A DNA stretch of 64,000 nucleotides from Dolomedes plantarius. Taxonomy: Eukaryota > Arthropoda > Arachnida > Araneae > Dolomedidae. Positions 32,148-44,790 of this stretch are shown here, one piece after another; the first letter of the stretch is position 1; every line of letters starts with the position of its first letter. The stretch is taken from assembly GCA_907164885.2 (NCBI GenBank), contig OU015500.1:56843257-56907256 (forward strand). The letters run 5' to 3'. The position numbers and the translations under genes were made by a program. The notes under the pieces are model-generated. The model was not told the origin of the DNA. It saw only the letters and a program-made list of their open reading frames with translations, and did no database searches.

Positions 32148-32960
32148 ACGTACTCCGTGCTTCGATACGGAGTACGTTTTAGGATAATTACAATGAAAAA
32201 ATGATGAAATTGCGTTTTAGAGGATTTCCTTAGAAACAATATTTATTGTTTCTTCATTGGGCGTAACTAATATTACTTGGCACGTTCGCGAACTTACGTT
32301 TGAGCAAGCTACGTAAAACTGACCGTAGGAGAAACAATTTTATCATAAATCTACGCCAGCGTATTTTAAAGTTCGTTCCTTGAGACATATATATTTTCAT
32401 GGCGAAGCATACTTTGAGGGGGGAAAATCCCCCAAACAAACATCAACAACCAAAATTTCCTGAACCATTTTTTAATTATGTTCTTAAAAAAATTCCATTT
32501 CAATTAGTCTAATGGCAAAATTCTATCTTTTAATATTTTTGTGTCACTTGACGCAAAATTAATTTAAAGTATTACAATTAAAAAAAATCTCGTGATCAAC
32601 ATTTAATAAATTGAATTCTAAAAATTTATGTTTAAAATTTAACCAAAAATCAGAAATTGGAAATAAAGATTCGAAAAAGATTTCATTTTAAAGCAAAATT
32701 TATGATTTTTCAAGTGATATAAAATTTTTAACCGTCAGATTATTATTTTACATGCAAACATAAAAAAAAGCTACACAAAAGCTTAATTTAATTTTAAAAC
32801 TCTAAGAAGAATTTTTCAAAAATCTTTCTTAGATAACCCTTACACTGTAAGAATGATCGCCATACAAAATTTCAGCCCTTTAGGACCAGCGGTTTGGTCT
32901 GTTCGTTATTTGTCTGTCAGTCAACCAGTCAGTCACAGAACTGCTTTATATATATATAGA
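32148..32960 (-). mobile_element. Helitron derivative H4 retaining helicase C-terminus
   Basis: Read on the minus strand, it starts with TC at 32960 (TCTATATATATAAAGC) and the family's shared 5' region (the gactgactgg-type repeat, then ccaaaccgctggtcctaaag), continues to about 32450, then carries the end of a Helitron helicase. It finishes at a strong hairpin, acgtactccgt (32148-32158) and acggagtacgt (32167-32177), with an 8-base loop. The CTAG end seen in sister copies is not present; a TA run follows instead. It links the short non-coding copies to a Rep-helicase-bearing parent. Confidence 0.85.
32217..32440 (-). pseudogene. Helitron helicase (PIF1-like) C-terminal remnant
   Basis: One frame reads LKVCFAMKIYMSQGTNFK, like the family's CFAMTINKAQGQT motif. 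The next frame reads KYAGVDL, two stop codons, then CFSYGQFYVACSNVSS and further to a TAA at 32217-32219. FSHGQLYVACSRV-type sequence is the last conserved motif of Helitron and PIF1 helicases. So the final ~75 residues remain, with one frameshift and two internal stops. The Rep nuclease and the rest of the helicase are absent. Confidence 0.85.
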
Positions 32961-34263
<1,303 letters not shown>

Positions 34264-34334
34264 CTAGCTGAAAACCCGTACTTCGCTACGGAGTACATTC
34301 AAATTAAATACAACGTCAATGAAGCAGTTAATGT

Positions 34335-34374
<40 letters not shown>

Positions 34375-35003
34375 AAAAAATCATAATGGATAATTTTATA
34401 GACAAAATAATGTAGAAGAACATATACAAATTAAATACAATACAACATACTACACAATATAGTACAGTTTGAAGAACATTTATTTTAATGTATGTTAATA
34501 TTTTTTTGGATAATTTACAATCTTCTGCCGCATTAGCAAGGTAAAAAACTATTTTTTGTCTATTTCGTTGTTATGCACGTGACGATAAATTAATTTAAAG
34601 TCCCAGAAAAAGAAGTGACATGATCAGCATTTAATAAAATAAATTCTAAAAATTAATCTTTAAAAATTCACCAAAAATCAGAAAATAGAGGTAAAGAGAC
34701 GAAAAACGTTTTCATTTTAAAGGATTTTTTATGCTCTTTCTCGTGATATAAATTTCATAACACTCAAATTATTATTTCAAATTCAAACTTTAAAAAAGTC
34801 ACTAAAACAGCTTAAAAATTTAATTTTAAAAAATCGAACAAGAATTTTTCTAAAATATTTCTTAGTGCACCTCTACACTATAAGAAGAATCGCCATGCAA
34901 AATGTCAGCTCTTTAGGTTCAGCGGTTTGGTCTGTGCATTGTCTGTCAGTCAGTCAGTCAATTACGGAACTGTTTTAAATATATATATATATATATATAT
35001 ATA
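34264..35003 (-). mobile_element. Non-autonomous Helitron, copy H2
   Basis: On the minus strand the 3' end reads ...ccgta-gcgaag-tacgg, then gttttcagCTAG followed by T. This is a hairpin (stem 34276-34280 with 34287-34291) eight bases before the CTAG terminus, as in Helitrons. The other end is a TA run that directly abuts the 3' terminus of copy H3. The shared 5' block (ccaaaccgctgaacctaaag, gactgactgactg repeats) is present. No coding sequence. Confidence 0.88.
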
Positions 35004-35718
35004 CTAGCTGAAAACCCATACTTCGCTACGGAGTACATTCAAATTAAATACAACGGTCAATGTATACAATTGATGTAAAAATATATATATATATATTTAT
35101 AAAAAATCGTAAGAGATTTTTTATAGACAAAATAATGTAGAAGAAAAAATTCCAATTAAATCTAATAGGAAATATTAAATAATATAGTACAGTTAATATA
35201 GTACACTTTGACGAACATAATATCTTTTACTGTATTTATTATTTTTTTGGATAACGTCCAATCGTCTGTCGCATTAGCAAGAAAAAAAAAATTGTCTATT
35301 TAGTTGTTATGCACGTGACGATAAATTTATTTATTGTACCAGAAAAGAAATCACGTAATCGGCAAATTAAATTCTAAAAATGAATCTTTAAAAATTCACC
35401 AAAAATCAGAAAATGAAGGTAAAGATTCGAAAAAGATCTCATTTGAAAGGAATTTTTGTGATATTTCCCGTGATATAAATTTTATAACCCCCAAATTATT
35501 ATTTCAAATGCAAACTTAAAAAAAAGTTACAAAAACAGCTTAAAAATTTAATTTAAAAAAATCTAAGAAGAATTTTTCAAAAACCTCTCTTATTGCACCC
35601 CTACACCATAAGAAGAATCGCCATGCAAAATTTCAGCCCTTTAGGTCCAGTGGTTTGGTCTGTGCGTTGTATGTCTGTCAGTCAGTTACGGAACTATTTT
35701 ATATATATAGATATAGAA
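35004..35718 (-). mobile_element. Non-autonomous Helitron, copy H3
   Basis: The minus-strand 3' end matches copy H2 (CTAG at 35004-35007, the same hairpin and gagtacattc beyond it). The 5' end has TC within 35711-35718 next to tatatatataaaatag. H2 and H3 are similar along their length and sit head to tail without intervening DNA, a known Helitron habit. An open frame inside it (35334-35519) also arises from the family body and is not a gene. Confidence 0.88.
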
Positions 35719-38180
35719 TACTTGTAAAAGAAACGTAATTGTTGTTATCATGTATGCATTGTTTGTGAAAAAAAACAAGGATTTTTAAAACATTTTTGTT
35801 GCTAGAAGAGTAACGTCACTAACAGTACCAAAAACAATAATCTTTCGCTTGTAAATAAAACTTCTTTTCAGAGAAACCTGTTCAAATCTACAAAAAAATC
35901 GTAAAAATGTATAGAGTGATATTGCTAGATATCAACAAGGAACAATTTGCTCTAGAGATTCAGACTTAAGGCATTTGAAAAGCTATCATTAGAAACACTC
36001 ACAATTACAAGCTAAATATATGTACTTTGTAACGAAATTCAACATCCTTATGTGTGTGCGCATGTGGAATGGAGAACAGTTGAAAAATATCCACCAATTT
36101 CAGCTTTGTTCGAAATTTAGGTGACAGTCATTGTGACTAGTAATATTCTAATCGGTCCTTAGAAATCGTACTTTTTAACAAATTTGCTGATTTAATTAAT
36201 ATATCCTGAAGAGTCCTAACCATGTACTCGCGTATTCTCAAACCTTGGGAATCGTGGTCATCCTCGTTTTAAGATGAAACATTTTGCAGGAATCGAAGAG
36301 AAATTGACATTTATAATATAATGTTCCATCTGTATTGTTCTTCCGCATTGATAAAGCCGAGGTATGGACGGACTATAGTCGTAATACACAAAGTACCTTC
36401 CGCTTTATAGACAGAATCTGCAATAAATAACTTTATCAATAGAGACTTTCGTCAATAGAGACTTACTTTTTCAATAGAGACGTACATATCGGACGTGTTG
36501 AATGAACCCGTAAATTTTTACGCATCACAAACACCTCTACAATGACATTATAAATATATAAATCTTACTGTGAAGCCTCATATATGCATACAGAGAGATA
36601 TAATTAGAAATATTTATTAGTAATTCTTTTATACCACAAATTTTTCATATTATTAATATTTAGGCAATGCTAATTCGCCATCTGATCAGCTAGATAATAT
36701 TTCTTTTAACTTTAAACATGAAATATTATATACTTACATATCGTATAACTACATATAATATAGCTACTATTAACATATAGCATACAAAACTATAAATTAT
36801 TTAATGTGTGTAAAGAAGCAGTATCAAATATTCTGTATAAATTAAACAGCTATAAAATTTACTGGAAAAATTAACTAAACTTAAACATTTTTGCTTATGT
36901 AAATTTTATTCTTGGTTTCTTGAACCACAAAAAATCATTTATTTTGTTCCAGTATGAGAAATCCTTAATGGATATTGGTCAAATTTTCCTTTGAATGCAT
37001 GCGCCGCTTTACGATCTTTTTCAAAAAGATTGCTTCCAAAGCAACGCGCACTTGAAAACGCACGTGTTCAAAAACTCCCTTTTTACAAATTTTCTTTTTT
37101 ACGCATTTGCATTTTTGCGTTTCTTTGTATGCATTATAGAATTCACAGAGAAGTCAAGATGAAGAAAAAATATACTCAAAAGGAATATTAAACTATTCTT
37201 ACAAAGTACATGCAGTATTCTCTTGATAAACTCTTAGCTATATGTGAAACATACATGCATAAAATATACCTCAGATTATTTCAGATTGCGAAAATAGCAT
37301 TTATTATTTTAATGATAAATTACAAATAACGTATAACGCATACTATTAATTTCAGCAAATACATGATCCAAACTTTTCTTAACATCAGTGAAAATACCTT
37401 ATAAAACCAACAAAATATAGATTGTGTCATTATTTGTGTTTGCAATAAATCAGCAGAAATTTCAGGACAGAAAACCTAACCCTGCGTATAGTTGTTAATT
37501 CAAAATTTCAGGAATTTATGGTTGTATAACTGCGTGATTTATATAAATAAATTTATGGGAAACGATAAAAACTATTTGTCAGACATGAAAAAAAAAATAT
37601 CGGAAAGATTGATAAACATAAATTTTCTTGGAGTATAATGAAAACGTATCAGATGGGCTATAAACAAGATTCTCGCTGATTTTCTTTACAAATAAAACCC
37701 TTTCTGTCATATATGTCTGTAGTACTTATTCCCTAAAATATGATAGAGATATAGTAATAACTCTTTTCATTCGATTAAAACAATTTTTCGCAAAAGTACT
37801 TCACAAAAACTTTAAAAACTATCAATACAAAAATTAATAAATAAATAAAACATGTTTTGAATTTAAGGTATTTTGTTTATCAAATTCGGCTCAAGAAGAG
37901 TTTTTCAATAAAATTAATAAATGAATATACTCTAATGTGGAAATACTCATTTCCCACTTTTCAATCAAAAGTACCTGAGACTAGAGAATACATATATAAG
38001 ATTTTTCTTTATCAACAGAAGTTAAAACTAATCATTTTCACGTAAGATTTTATGAAAATTTGTCCATTAATAGTAAATACAGAAAAATCAGCTATTTCCT
38101 AATTTGCAAAAATCCTTGTAACAAAATTACAGTAGTCAACAAATAGTTTACCTTTAGTTGATGCTATTCAACGTCGTATA
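35719..38180. other. AT-rich region without a recognised gene
   Basis: Contains three close copies of caatagagac (36436-36483). Small open frames at 36991-37191 and 37857-38045 have no motif. Confidence 0.5.
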
Positions 38181-38204
38181 TAAATAAATAAATAAATAAA
38201 TACA

Positions 38205-38287
<83 letters not shown>

Positions 38288-38299
38288 TATTTATTTTTT
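38181..38299. repeat. Compound microsatellite (TAAA)n(CA)n(TA)n(TTTA)n
   Basis: The aaataaataaataaat run on the left and atttatttatttattt on the right (38281-38296) are exact complements. The whole microsatellite is therefore bracketed by 16-bp inverted arms. Confidence 0.95.
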
Positions 38300-39515
38300 C
38301 CCCAGCCACCAGTAACTTTTAATTTCTTATTTTGGATCTACAAGTTAAAACTTCATGTTAATAATTTTTTAACTCAGTGACTTTTGAAAACGATTCTTCG
38401 GGATTTGTATAGGTAATTTATCTAAATTCAAACAGAAATATTAGCTGTAGCTAATTTATACAATAAGAATTATGACAACTGTCCCCAATGACTTTTAACT
38501 TTTAATCACTGTCCAACAATACTTAATTATTTCTTCACGTGTGTATACGCGGCTATGCATGTGTTTGCTGCGTATGATCTAAATAGCGTATTTGTAAATG
38601 TAAATACATGTGCACTATTTGTCTCTATTGCTGTTTACTTCAGAAAGTAAATGTACGAGTTTCTGGAAAATCCGATAAATTTAAAATCAAAGTAACATAA
38701 AACAGCAATTTTATCAGTAAACATTAATTTTACTCCTTCTACAAATAGTTTTTGTTCTTTTTATAAGTTCAAATGCTAACGAATAGGTATATTAGTTTTA
38801 ACCTTTTAGTTTTCTTCCAAGTACCTATAATTTCATAAAAGTATAATTTCTTCGGTAGAGCTTGCATACATAATTAAATTTTATTCTTCCCCTTCGGTGT
38901 TTAATTTGCACTGAATCTTGTTACTTGAATAAATTTAATTCTTCCATTTAATCGACATAAAAGTATTAAGGAAACTATATTTCCCCTTACTTCGCAATTT
39001 TCTCCTTAATAGAAATTCTATGCATAAATCCCTCACGGACTAAGCATAAACAATCGCTTCACATGCATTACTTTTTCTTTAAGACATCGCAACTTTGTTC
39101 CCGCGTAATTTAAAACGTGTAGCTATTTCCAAAATAGCGACCTTGTTATAGATTTGGTCGTTATATTTAATGTGTTTTGAACAAGGTTCGAGAGAAAACT
39201 AAATTCCAATTGCCTCGATCCTACTACGTTGGGCCTGTCAATTTAAAATTCGAAGTAATTATTTCATTCTGCGCTTTCCTACTTGATATGCTGAGTAATC
39301 TTAAACTATTTAAATATTTGGGTAGTTTGATGTTGGTAATGAGTTTTGACTTAATTAAATATAAAAACATGTAAACTTAGTTATCATTAAAAATGATGGA
39401 TTACAGTTTATTACAAGCCCACGGAGTTTCCAGTGTTTTGCACATTCAAATAATTGCTTACTAAAACCTGTATTTCCAGTTCATAATTAGGGGTTTTTGC
39501 ATGGCATGTGAATGT
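38300..39515. other. AT-rich spacer, nothing recognised
   Basis: No motif-bearing frame or termini were found. Confidence 0.5.
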
Positions 39516-40260
39516 TTGAAAACTTCCTAATAACTTTAAATCAACTCATTCAACAGTATTGTAAGTTTCAACTGTCGCTAAAGAAATGAATTAATCATAT
39601 GTGTAGCTCCAAGAAAAGATAGTATCCTACAGATATAAAACGTACAAAAAGTATTAAATAGTATATAATTGCAGTAATTATTTATGTCAATTAATTTAGC
39701 TAATACTTCCTATTAACTTAAAATTAACTTCCTCATTCAACAGTATTGTTGTTCTCAAACGTAGCTAAACAAAAGTAACAATAATAGGTCTAGCTCCAAG
39801 AAAAGATATGATGTTACGTGTATAAAATGTACCAAATGATTAAAATTTATATACTTGCAATAATCATTTATATCAATTTAGTTAATACTTCTAATTACTT
39901 TAAAATCAACTTCTCATTCAACAGAATTCGAGTTTTGGGAACGTAACTAAACAGAAGTAAAAAGCATAGTGTAACCCCAAGAACTGATAGGATGTTATGT
40001 GTATAAAATGTACCAAATGATTGAAAGTTATATATTTGCAATAATCATTTATGCCAATTTAGTTAATGCTTCTTATTAACTTAAAATCAACCTTTTTCAT
40101 TCAATAGTATTGTAGTTTCTAAATGTAACTGAACAAATGTAATAATCATATGTGTAGCCCCAGGAAAAGATAGTATGTTACAGTTGTAAAATGTATCAAA
40201 AGGATTAAAAACTTTATATTTGCAAAAATCCTTAACGATTTCTGTCAGTTTAGACTTATG
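39516..40260. repeat. Four-copy tandem array, period ~181-187 bp
   Basis: The word caacagtatt or a variant marks units at 39551, 39738, 39919 and 40102. Each unit carries, in order: tcatatgtgtagctccaaga or a variant, gatagtatgtta-like, ataaaatgtaccaaatgatt-like, tatatttgcaataatcattta-like, and a cttattaacttaaaatcaac-like block. Divergence between units is moderate. This is a small satellite-like array with no coding capacity. Confidence 0.92.
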
Positions 40261-42593
40261 ATAGGACATTTCTAAAAATACGATTTTTGTTTCTGGGTAA
40301 AAAATATAGGCGTGTCATAAATCACTTATCGAATTTGCACCTGAAATAAAGTCATAAATCTTGTTTATACTTGAAGCTTAAGCATTGGGAAATGTTTCAT
40401 TATAAAATATAAAACGTTAGATTTTAGCAATAATGCTACGTGAAATAAAATGTCATACTATTTAATGATATGTTTTATAAAAGTAACTGTTTGTTTGGTG
40501 AGAGGGAAATTGATTATGGGAATAGGTTTAGCAAAAATTCTATCATCCATTACTTTCTTAATTATAAGTAAAAATACATAAATGACATGTTGAATACGCA
40601 TGTGTTTATAGAACATATGCTTTAATAATAATATATATTAGTAACGATAAGCGAAGTTTAAGCTAGTTTTTCCTTATACTCACTTGAAAAGTTCAGCAGT
40701 TATTCTGAAGAAAGAAGCTATTTTCAAATCAGTATTCTAAAAATTGTATGATCTTAAAATTTGTCATCAATTTTTGAAAGAGTCTCTAAAAATTTAAAAG
40801 TCTGTTTTTAGACATTTTATATCGTTTTAATAATTTCTCATGAGAAACTTTATATCATCTACAACTGTAAATATATTTTAAATCTTCACAGTTTATAAAA
40901 ATTTTACCGAAAATTTTACTGAGAAATAAAATTCTTTTAAGATCTTAAATTTGTTCGCAGAAATATGGATATAGAACAAAAGAAAAAGGTTTTCGAAAGG
41001 CAAGCATATTCTGAAATTTAATTGGTTATTTTAAAAATTTTTCCTAATGTAAATTTTTCAATTTCTAATAGAGGGCAACATGAGTTTAATTCTTTGCAGT
41101 TCACTTGCGATTTTTTTATGTATAAGTGTAAAATCTAAAGAATGCCCCATTTTTATTATGTTTATAATAAAGAATCAAACTGTTTAATAATTTTAAAGTA
41201 TAAGCATAGGCTTTTAATGAAAGAAGAGAGGAAAATTTTACTTGTTCTTTAATTACGATTTTATCAGAAGCTTAAAATTTTAAATTAAAGAAGAATTTTT
41301 TGTGATTCTTTGAAATAAGATTGTTTCTTGAAATTCATTGGATATATATATGAAACGTCGCTTGGAAAAACATCTTTTTCAAGAACTTTTGTTCTCCTTA
41401 TTTTAGGAAGGCATTTCAACACTCAAACACCTTAACCACTTTTATAATTATTTTCATATGGAAGCTAAAACAAACGAAAATATTGAATTAACACTTACTA
41501 TTTTCAAATCAAGTGACATATGCATTTGTAACTTCAAAATATAAAATACGTGTACAAAACATTCTCATAAAATGGTAGAACCAATTTATTATCTAGCTCT
41601 CCAAATAATAATAACAAAATTAAAAATTTTATTTAAGGGCATAAAATTTTGTATAGAATACGTCACGGTAATTTTAAAATTTCTAATGTCAGTTTATGCT
41701 TATGTCAGTTGTCATGAAGTACATCAGTTTACACATATTTAAAATCAGTGTTACATAATGAGACCATTACATGGTGTTTAAGACACGCAGTTGGTAACAA
41801 GTACGAATTCTGATGAAGTTGAAATTACAAAATTTTAAAAAGTAGTTTTCATTTAGCAATAGAAAAATTCTAGAAATTTTATTTTTATATTTGCTTAAAA
41901 TCATTTCTATTAAACTTATATCTCAATCTATAAAATCTATAATGATATTACATTTGAATAAGGAATACCTATAAAATGCAGTTTGAAGATGATCATGTTT
42001 TAAACATGCGAAAAAAATTTTTGAACTGTAAGCTTCAGTCCGGTTACATATGTTTAAATAATTTAATTCTTTTAAGTATGACGTATATAGAAATTGTGAG
42101 GATTTTTTAATCTTTCACTAAGAAAATATAATCCAATAAAAAGATTATAACCTCATAAGAGCAATGGGAATAAGTAAAATATAATCCAATAACTGTTATA
42201 AGTTAATTCTTTCTAATCATACCAAATTAAACGCTACAGGTTGTTCTTGGTCATGAAAAAAAAATTGCTTTTCATTATACAGGGAATGTTTTTACAACAA
42301 CTAGAAAACATTTCAAAAGAATTTAAATATTATTATGAATTCTAAAATAGGGAAATATATTTTTATTTAAGGCAATTATGTGCTGTCTGGATATTTTCCT
42401 CCTTCTTTAGTACGAAATAAGTGTGATAAAACATCAAAGTTCAGTCTTTATATATAATGGCAAAAACTTAAAATGCTCTAGAATTGAAAATTTTAAAAAG
42501 CTTTATAATTTTATGTGCAAAACATTTGTGAGACTGCGTGGTCCTATGGTCATATATGCATGGTATCCCTTCCGCAAAAAGTAACAGGGTGGC
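40261..42593. other. AT-rich region without a recognised gene
   Basis: About 2.3 kb of very AT-rich DNA. No motif-bearing frames and no paired termini. Confidence 0.55.
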
Positions 42594-43427
42594 CCAATTA
42601 AAGTCAGAATCTTGATTTTTTTCTGTAATGGTTTATTGATTGGATTATGGGAACATAAGGAAGAAATATGATACATGAGCTACATATCTGATAGCTATAG
42701 TTATTTTGTCGGTTTAAACAAATGTTCCAGGGCTTACTAGATTTTGGATAGTACTCTGACCACAGAATGTCCATGGTTGTCTGCGAAGACATTGCTGAAT
42801 GGCACCCCGAACCTCTGCAACGGTAGCAAACAGGTAGCCTTTGAAAGCCTTTTCCAGTGGGCCGAAGATGTAGTCGCACGGTGACAGGTTGAGGCTGTAG
42901 GGGAGGGGGATTGTCGAGGATCTCCCAGCGGAAGCACAGTATCAAATTTTATACAGCAGTTGATTCCATGGAGATGGTCAAGTGGGCTTAAGCAAGGCTT
43001 AGCAAATCCTATTCTCACAAGGCCTTTACAAAATTCCCTGAACCTTGTTTTCTGTGACAGACACTCATACCTATACACATTCCTCAGAAGACAATAAATT
43101 TCGTCTTCATAACAACTTCAATCTCTAAAAAAAATAACAACCGCTAGTTGGACTTGTTTGGAGGAATCCATACCACGACCATATGTAGTCACCTTGCTAA
43201 AACACGTTCACACAGTACACTGGAATTTTCAGACGGCAGCAGCTTTATTTTGTAACATACAACGGCATCTACTGGTTCAAATGCAAAGCTCTGAATATGT
43301 AACCACTGCCACTAAATTAAAAGTCTTACTTTCAGGACCCTCGGGACCTTCAGGAAGAGTAGTGGGAAATACGGCAAATTGGCCTGACCCTCCACTGTAG
43401 GAGTCTCTTTTACGTTTGGGCCACCCT
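42594..43427 (-). mobile_element. Deleted mariner element, ~834 bp
   Basis: The left end acagggtggcccaa and the complement of the right end, agggtggcccaaac, are inverted, with TA on both flanks (42592-42593 and 43428-43429). The left third carries the C-terminal part of a mariner transposase; the remainder is not recognisable. TIR similarity is short, so the exact outer bases are approximate. Confidence 0.8.
42690..42905 (-). pseudogene. mariner transposase C-terminal fragment
   Basis: In one minus frame: YSLNLSPCDYIFGPLEKAFK, GYLFATVAEVRGAIQQ, and RRQPWTFCGQSTIQNLV, ending at a TAA near 42716. This follows the mariner pattern in which the third catalytic Asp lies in SPxDYxLFGPLK and the C-terminal helix ends the protein. 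The conserved SPD reads SLN. Upstream catalytic residues were not found. The longer open frames reported across it (42604-43078) are in the wrong frame. Confidence 0.8.
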
Positions 43428-43429
43428 TA

Positions 43430-43814
43430 TATAGCAATGAAATTCTTTTCCAGAATTACGCTGTTTTCTTTGATCTTTCCCAAACCCGGTTTTTGTGTTT
43501 ATTACTAAGCATAAACAATTTGTGCTGATTACTTTCATAATCATATAATTTTATGCCTTAACACAGACGTTTCAAACACTTTTGGGGAGTTTTGATCCAT
43601 TAAAATGTCTGTTTCAATGTTTGAGACAGTCGCGAAGTAAATGCAAAGTAATTATTGTATGGTGACGAAAAGATTTCATTCTCAAAAATATTTTTGAGAA
43701 ACGTTACAAATGTATAAAAATGGTTTAGACGAAATGGTTTAGACTGAATTCTGTAGCGATCCTGGATTTCATAACTGTAAAAAATTATCTTTTAATTAGT
43801 TAACAGAATATTAG
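43430..43814. other. AT-rich spacer, nothing recognised
   Basis: A short inverted stretch, ttctcaaaaata/tatttttgagaa, occurs at 43678-43701. No gene. Confidence 0.5.
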
Positions 43815-44080
43815 ATAAATGTGAAAATATACGTATTTAGCGTGAATAGCAAATACTTATGAAACATTAGTAAATATATAATGAATGGTGGTAGTTTTTT
43901 AAGTTACTTCTGGGAAAGACGAGCAAATGGGCGTTGTACATTGTGCGATGTACATGAAAATATAAGTATTAAGTGTGAATAGCCAATGATTACGAAACCT
44001 TGGTAAATATGTAATGCACGATGAATGCTTTATTTAAAGTAAAACTGTGAAAGGCGAATAATTGAACGTCTGTCGTTAAA
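43815..44080. repeat. Two-copy tandem duplication, period ~133 bp
   Basis: gaaaatatacgtatt at 43823 corresponds to gaaaatataagtatt at 43956. Both are followed by gtgaatagc, a tacttatgaaac/gattacgaaac block, agtaaatat/ggtaaatat and, later, a-gacgagcaaatgggcgt / a-ggcgaataattgaacgt. Confidence 0.8.
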
Positions 44081-44344
44081 TGAAAAAAAGAGGTTCGAAT
44101 GCTATATTTTGAGGCATTTTTAATAAAATAGGAACTTCAATTTTTTTTATTAAAGTTACATGAAACAGACAAAAGAAACTACTATTTTATTATAGAATGA
44201 TATAAAAAGAACGTTTTAAAATTACATAGTTACATATTTAGAAAAATTCCCACTTAGCTTTAAAAAATATGTTTAACGATGTTCCCAAAAATTTTATGAT
44301 ATATATTAAATAATTTTTGGAAAGTATATTAATATATATACATA

Positions 44345-44790
44345 GGATCAGGCTAAAATGATTGACTCAATATTGCATCATTATGGCAGATAGGTGGAAG
44401 ACGTGTTTTCTGCTATATGGTCTTAGTATCGGAGAAAGATTTGTGGGGTGCGAACGTAAGTTTGATAAAATGTTTAACCCCTTATCATGAAAGGGTCGAA
44501 ACGTCATATAAGACACGTTTTGCTCAGGGAGTTTCGCCAAGACCACAACTTGATGTCAGCAGTAAACAAAATGAGCAAGATTTGTGGTTTCACAACACAA
44601 TACACCGTACCGTGCGAGAAACTCTCCAAAAACTGAGGAAGTGTGAATGAGAAGTTTTAACACATCCTCCATTTCCTCCCGATCTGGCACCTTCAGACTT
44701 CCATCTTTTCCGGAGCCTCCAAAACCTATTAACTGGGAACTGCTTTCTACAGATCATGTCCGAAGAGAATTCTTTAGTTTAAAACCTAAA
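44345..44790 (+). pseudogene. mariner transposase relic
   Basis: The + frame near 44590-44640 reads HNTIHRTVRETLQKLRKCE. After a stop codon it continues EVLTHPPFPPDLAPSDFHLF and then RSLQNLLTGN (to about 44740). The HPPYSPDLAPSDYHLFRSLQ motif is diagnostic of irritans-type mariners and holds the third catalytic Asp. The HDNA motif preceding it has decayed to HNTI, and 5' parts are barely recognisable. No terminal repeats were located. Confidence 0.85.

Noticed and set aside
39516..40260. CRISPR-like array
   Set aside because: Units are ~183 bp, diverged and contiguous, with no short identical repeats alternating with unique spacers.
42604..43078. Two overlapping 113-residue minus frames
   Set aside because: Alternative frames of the mariner relic; the motif-bearing frame is a different one and is shorter.
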